Below are positions 59,562 to 64,000 of a DNA stretch of 64,000 bases, in pieces. The stretch's first letter is position 1; each line of letters begins with the position of its first letter. Source of the DNA: Halichondria panicea (Eukaryota > Porifera > Demospongiae > Suberitida > Halichondriidae); the NCBI RefSeq assembly GCF_963675165.1, contig NC_087383.1, forward strand, positions 969,399 through 1,033,398. Reading direction: 5' to 3'. Made by a program: the position numbers and the translations under genes. The notes beneath the pieces were generated by a model. That model did no database searches. It was not told where the DNA came from and saw nothing but the letters and a program-made list of their open reading frames with translations.

Positions 59562-59746
59562 TATGCAATACATATTGATTTCATTTGGTAGCCAATCTAA
59601 GTACATGTACAAGCAACAAATATGCACCCCAGAAACCTATAAATGTGAATCCATGAATAATGAAGAAGTGGGTACACAATGACATACATTTCCCAAAAGC
59701 TCCAGTTTTACAGTGCACACTCAAACTATAAATATTCAATCACTTT

Positions 59747-59872
59747 GTTTCCCTCTGGAGTGAATAATATCATGGTGACGCTGGCCCCAGAGCCTGGGGG
59801 AATCTGGGTGGAGACGGTTACCAAACTCCCACATCACCACGGAGCCATCCATACAGCCAGTCAGATCTGAGC
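59747..59872 (-). pseudogene. DMXL: DMXL-like exon a fragment
   Basis: Second-unit copy of 46345-46470, also lacking the EFGNPRP-coding segment. Confidence 0.6.
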
Positions 59873-60065
59873 AGGTGTGGGGGAGAATATAACAATGCAT
59901 GGGTTATTGTTGAGGTTGATACGAAAATAAGGAGATATAGTTAAAGACACACCCATCAGTTGAGAAAAACAGTGAAGACCCACAGTTAGCAGGTACATGT
60001 AAGTGTATTGTGTTTGCGAAATACAGTTTTATTTGTCACATTTATTTGTCACATTGCGCTAATAA

Positions 60066-60877
60066 TTATGCCTCGAGACGTAGCCGCACGAGGGATACGG
60101 TAAAGCTGACTGTGTGTGTCTGTTCAAGCTGTAACTGCTCAATGGTTGCAATGCGACGAAAGCTAATAGCTTCTATAGGCCTCTAGGCACGTTCTCTTGG
60201 ATTTTGATTCGTGGATTTGCAAACTAAAGCTTCTTTCTCGAGTTATGGCTAGTTTGACTCACATTGAAGGCTGTTGCAGTCTCTTTAGAATCTTTCATAG
60301 CATCATCTGTCCGCACAAACTTTCTATTCAACATATGAGTTAGCCTTGCACTAAAGCGCTAGCTTTTTGTTAGCTACAATACTCAGAAAATATCTGTTAA
60401 AACAGCTAGCTAGCAGTAGCCATTTGTGAAATTGATCTCTTTGGACACACCTTTAATTATTCCTGTGGATGTAATGCGCATGCGCGCTCATTCCCAATGT
60501 GAGAAATACATATCCAAGATCCAGATCCAGATCCTCCTGGCAGAATCATCTTTGTCTTGAAGGCCTGGTAAGCCACAGTCAAAACACTACCATATAACAA
60601 TATAGATAACAATATGCATGTACACAGGTCTTTCTTATATACACTGAACTACAGATCCTGGAAGTATCAATTTTTCTTCTTTCTTGAGGTCCTAGTAAGC
60701 CACATAATACAACAATAGATGCATGTAAATAAGTCTTTTCTTCTCAGTGATTTTATATAGATAAGCTAACTTTAATATAAAATTCATTATAGAAACTAAT
60801 ATAACACTCTAATACTTTTCAGCGAAAGCAAAAACATGGCGAGAGGCATTAGCACAGCGCCAGCTTGAACACTAGTT
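60066..60877. mobile_element. Dispersed 0.8 kb repeat, complete copy
   Basis: Runs from ATGCCTCGAGACGTAGCCGC, GAGGGATACGGTAAAGC through CATGCGCATGCGCGCTC to GCGCCAGCTTGAACACTAG. An inverted copy is at 51147-52622, a partial direct copy at 47581-48122 and diverged pieces are at 31720-31800 and 33935-34205. No long ORF. Confidence 0.65.
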
Positions 60878-60947
60878 ATAATAATTATTATACTAGAATT
60901 ATATATAGCTACCAACATTTTGTTTCTACATGCAGCTGGCTTGAGAA

Positions 60948-61967
60948 ATGGCTAAATTCAGTGGAGGTTACGATTACGATTTTGTAGATCAGCCCCCCAA
61001 ATCTTTGGAGTGTTCAATATGCCTTTTGACGCCACGAGACTCCATGGTCATCAGTTGCTGTGGTAACCACTTTTGTGACCCTTGCATTGGTCGAATCAAG
61101 AGTAACAGAAAGCCTTGTCCTCTCTGCAATTCTCCAGACTTCACGACACTTCTCCACAAGGGTGTGGCCCGAGAGGTGAATGCCCTGAGGGTGTATTGTC
61201 CCAAGAAGGCCCAGAGCTGTAACTGGCAAGGGGAGCTAGGACAAGTGGATCACCACCTCAACCCCACGGCTAACTCTAGGGGATGTGGCTTTGTCATGAT
61301 TGAGTGCAAGTATAAGTGCAGGGAAAAGTTCGAGCGACGAGCGATTGCTTTTCATGAGGCTGACAATTGTGCTAATCGACCAATGGAAGTACAGGTGGCT
61401 TTTCTTGCTAGAAAATTAGAAATGCTAGCTACCGAGAATAGAGAAATTAAGAATAAAGTGACAGCACTTGAGGCTGAAAATACGTTATTGAAACAGCAAA
61501 TGGAAGCTAGACCGCTACCACCAGTACCTCCGTTCTACTTTACCGTGTACAACTATCGGCAATACAAGAAAGACAACTGTACAATAATGAGCCCACCATT
61601 TTATTCTCATCCTAAAGGCTACAAAATGAGCTTACAAATATACCCGAACGGATCCAACACTGGAACGAATACTCACATGTCAGTGTATGCTTTCATAATG
61701 AGAGGGGAATTTGATGATACGCTTCAGTGGCCATTCACAGGAAGAGTCACCGTAGATATATACAGCTACAAGTTAAAGAAATGGACTCAAATACAAGTAT
61801 TCAATTTCAAGGAATACCCTATTGAGAGGGGATATGACTGTGTCATAAGCGATGGTAGTGGGTATCATCTATTTTTTCCACAAGACCAAGTTGAAACAGA
61901 GTACATGTTCAAGAATGGAAGTTATACATTTGTTTGCTTTCGAGTAAATCGTGTGGAATTAGTTTGA
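60948..61967 (+). CDS. RING-TRAF-zinc-finger-MATH protein, copy G (intact)
   Basis: 339 residues, the duplicate of copy D without its frameshift. RING (CSICLLTPRDSM, CCGNHFCDPC, CPLC), TRAF zinc finger (with CNWQGELGQVDHHL), coiled coil about 147-190 and MATH (YAFIMRGEFDDTLQWPF, ending CFRVNRVELV). It has a divergent MATH C-terminal half (HLFFPQDQVETEYMF) relative to A, C and F, so partner specificity may differ. An acceptor-like CATGCAG is 15 bases 5' of the ATG. Confidence 0.87.
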   Translation: MAKFSGGYDYDFVDQPPKSLECSICLLTPRDSMVISCCGNHFCDPCIGRIKSNRKPCPLCNSPDFTTLLHKGVAREVNALRVYCPKKAQSCNWQGELGQVDHHLNPTANSRGCGFVMIECKYKCREKFERRAIAFHEADNCANRPMEVQVAFLARKLEMLATENREIKNKVTALEAENTLLKQQMEARPLPPVPPFYFTVYNYRQYKKDNCTIMSPPFYSHPKGYKMSLQIYPNGSNTGTNTHMSVYAFIMRGEFDDTLQWPFTGRVTVDIYSYKLKKWTQIQVFNFKEYPIERGYDCVISDGSGYHLFFPQDQVETEYMFKNGSYTFVCFRVNRVELV

Positions 61968-62670
61968 ATGTGTATATTTAATTATATATGAACTGCCATA
62001 AAACAATTGTTACTCACAATAATCCGGCGTGTGGGGTGGGTATTATTTACAAAAAGTTTTACGTTCGTAGTACGATTACTCGGGTAAGTGTGGTGCGCAT
62101 GAGCACTAACAATGGATACCAGGCCCTTTTTTGACTTAGCGTTCAATTAGAGAACAAACAGCCTGGGAACGAGGCTATACAATGTAAAACTTATCAGTCG
62201 CCGAATTTATGACCACAATATTATACAAGCTGCTTGATCATCTATTAGATATACATAAGGTGTTTGTTTGCATGTGAGGTACAGGTATTGGTACGTATTG
62301 CCTAAGGGCAAGTGGTATAAAGCCGGGTCATGTGATCACACGGACTAACCCTCATACTTGAGCTTTGGCCAGTCTGTGAGTGTGTGATGGATGTGGCCGA
62401 GGGATAGGTGAAGGTGGACAGGGAGAGACTACCCGAGAGGAAGGCGGAGCTTTGTGGCTTCCTCATACGATTGGACTGGATTATCACAAAGTCCTTCTGA
62501 AACGGCATACTCAGACTGTGTGTGTGTGTGGGGGGGGTCATGTGATGTGAAGTCAAATAAAGACATTTCACGAGAAGAGCCGATGGAGGTAATAATTATG
62601 ATTTCTCATTAAAAAATCTTCTAAACGAAGTTGCTCAGTAATTCGCCATAACATATTTTCTTTGGCTAAG
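61968..62670. other. Copy G 3' flank
   Basis: Contains the conserved minus-strand tract (62395-62515, KDFVIIQSNRMRKPQSSA). Nearly identical to 49214-49911. Confidence 0.45.
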
Positions 62671-62757
62671 TAACTCGGAAGGCTGTCTTGAAGGAAGCCA
62701 GTCCAGCATTACCAAGGAATCACTCTTATTGTGTAATCACTTCGATCATGTATTCCC
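62671..62757 (-). pseudogene. Oxidase exon 1 fragment, truncated
   Basis: Second-unit copy of 49912-50007, ending at the same foldback junction. Confidence 0.6.
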
Positions 62758-63018
62758 TAAGGCCACTCCAAGTGACACTCTGGTTTCTGGTCCTGAAGTT
62801 TTTCTAATCGGGCGGCTTTTCTCATCATGTCATTATAAATTTCACCTTATGAATCTCATTATTTTGCAAATGAATATCATTATCACACTATTTTGTGGCA
62901 CATGGACCATTCTGCGCATGCGTAGTAGATAGAAATCCAATAATGAGATAGAAATCCAAGAATAAAATCTGATGCGGGCGGTGGACCAGAAACCAGAGTA
63001 TCACTTGGAGTGGCCTAA
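62758..63018. repeat. Foldback element with GGCCACTC arms, second copy
   Basis: Paralogue of 50008-50278; about 10 bases shorter in the interior (TCTAATCGGGCGGC versus TCTAATTGCATGCAGGCGGG). Confidence 0.75.
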
Positions 63019-63523
63019 TGGGAATTCAGCTAGACTCTGCGGCTGATACATGAGACTAGCTTAGAAAGGGCGGCTGATTTATGAGACACAAACCATCAGA
63101 TTCACTGCTAGCCTTGACCCCAGGCCGATCTGTCTTTAATTGAACGCTAGGTCGCCTCCTCGGCCTGGTATTGATTGTATCTGGGCGTGACCGGAAAGTA
63201 TCAGCTATGTACTGTAAAATCTTCAGTTTATCACAGTTGGCTAGATATAATGATATAATGACACTAGAAATTAATACTGTGCACAGCAGTACTGCGTCCA
63301 AACTAAATGCAGATGTTTAGAAGCGAAGATCTCAAACAAGAGCTTCCAGAAAGACTTAATAAATACTGCGTTGGATATGCCTGCTAAGCCTTCAGGTGGC
63401 ATAACAAAGATTGTGTGTTCACAGTGCATCAAGAGACAGTAGAATCCTGACGTCACTGGTCAGGATAGCAACCACAAGTGTTGAAAGAGCCATTCCACGT
63501 CAGTAGTTTTAGTGCAGGTAGTT
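63019..63523. other. Right edge of duplication and flank
   Basis: Similarity to unit 1 ends near 63108, where a TAGCCTTGACCCCAGGCCGA foldback begins. The rest to 63523 shows no supported gene. Confidence 0.5.
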
Positions 63524-64000
63524 CTATAAGATCGGACCCTTGGGAAGGACACGAGTGGCACTGGGGCATCCTCTTTCAATGAGTTCACACCCATCAGCTA
63601 GGAGGAGTACGACGGGGGTTGGAGGGGAAGGTTCCATTTTGCTGCTGTATACAAATTAGTATGAACTTAAATTCACCATTCCACTATACATTTTGTAACT
63701 CACAGTGATGGTCCACACAAACTAGCCACGATCCCAGGCCGCACTTCCTTGAAGGCCGGTGAAGGAGGCTAACACAACACCAGTGCCAGTGCCGTAATGT
63801 CATATCTTGATCCAGATACCAAGGATTGGGCTATAGGCTATAGTGTACAATTTCCAATGATGAAAGGGTATTATTGATTTATATCGCTCACCTTGACAAT
63901 ACATCTCAGGCCCAGCCACTTGTGGACACTCCTGAGCATAGTATACAAGAGATCGATGGCCAGAGTCTGAGGATAGACTCTACCAAGTGTATCTGGCAAT
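63524..64000 (-). CDS. 3' end of an unidentified minus-strand gene (partial)
   Basis: The exon at 63892-64000 (continuing off the window) is open in one frame, with VYPQTLAIDLLYTMLRSVHK then WLGLRCIVK, and ends AAG|GTGAGC in phase 0. A downstream exon starts after TATACAG at 63644. In phase 0 it gives a short tail (QQNGTFPSNPRRTPPS); in phase 2 it gives MEPSPPTPVVLLLADGCELI to a stop at 63524-63526, which would need an extra exon between. I do not recognise the family. Confidence 0.5.

Overview
The window is nuclear DNA from an early-branching animal, most likely a sponge. The evidence is AT-rich DNA with short GT-AG introns, metazoan genes (a tropomyosin first exon, a ZNF608/609 (Scribbler)-type gene, TRIP4, CHAF1A, NDUFA8), many short foldback transposons, and local expansions of RING-TRAF-MATH and FAD amine-oxidase genes. 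The sponge assignment is an inference. Two 200-base runs of N (18555-18754, 47381-47580) are scaffold gaps.

Region 1 (1-25 kb) is ordinary, mostly single-copy housekeeping sequence. The 5' exon of tropomyosin (minus) stands head-to-head with TRIP4 (plus, 13 exons). Next come CHAF1A (minus, 9 exons), a large plus-strand Q-rich gene carrying the conserved ZNF608/609 motif, and the single-exon complex I subunit gene NDUFA8. Introns hold MITEs, a minisatellite and one element that still encodes a pogo/Tigger-type DNA-binding domain relic.

Region 2 (25.3-35.1 kb, minus) has two tandem, intact, four-exon amine-oxidase/L-amino-acid-oxidase-like genes with identical intron phases. Intron 3 of the first holds a separate two-exon ORF on the same strand.

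Region 3 (35.6-63.1 kb) is a repeatedly duplicated cassette. Each unit combines (a) a fragment of oxidase exon 1, (b) some of the last five exons of a DMXL/Rabconnectin-3-type WD40 gene on the minus strand, and (c) a RING-TRAF-zinc-finger-MATH gene on the plus strand. There are seven RING-MATH copies (A-G). A, C, F and G are open; B, D and E carry frameshifts or stops. About 10 kb holding B, C and D (about 40.56-50.34 kb) is duplicated in direct orientation as E, F and G (about 52.81-63.11 kb), with TE-rich sequence between. Comparing the two units exposes empty and filled transposon sites and dates the gene-killing lesions relative to the duplication.

Region 4 (63.5-64 kb) has the 3' end of an unidentified minus-strand gene that runs off the window.

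Exon borders were placed by eye from splice consensus and reading-frame continuity. Family assignments rest on recognised motifs, not on searches.
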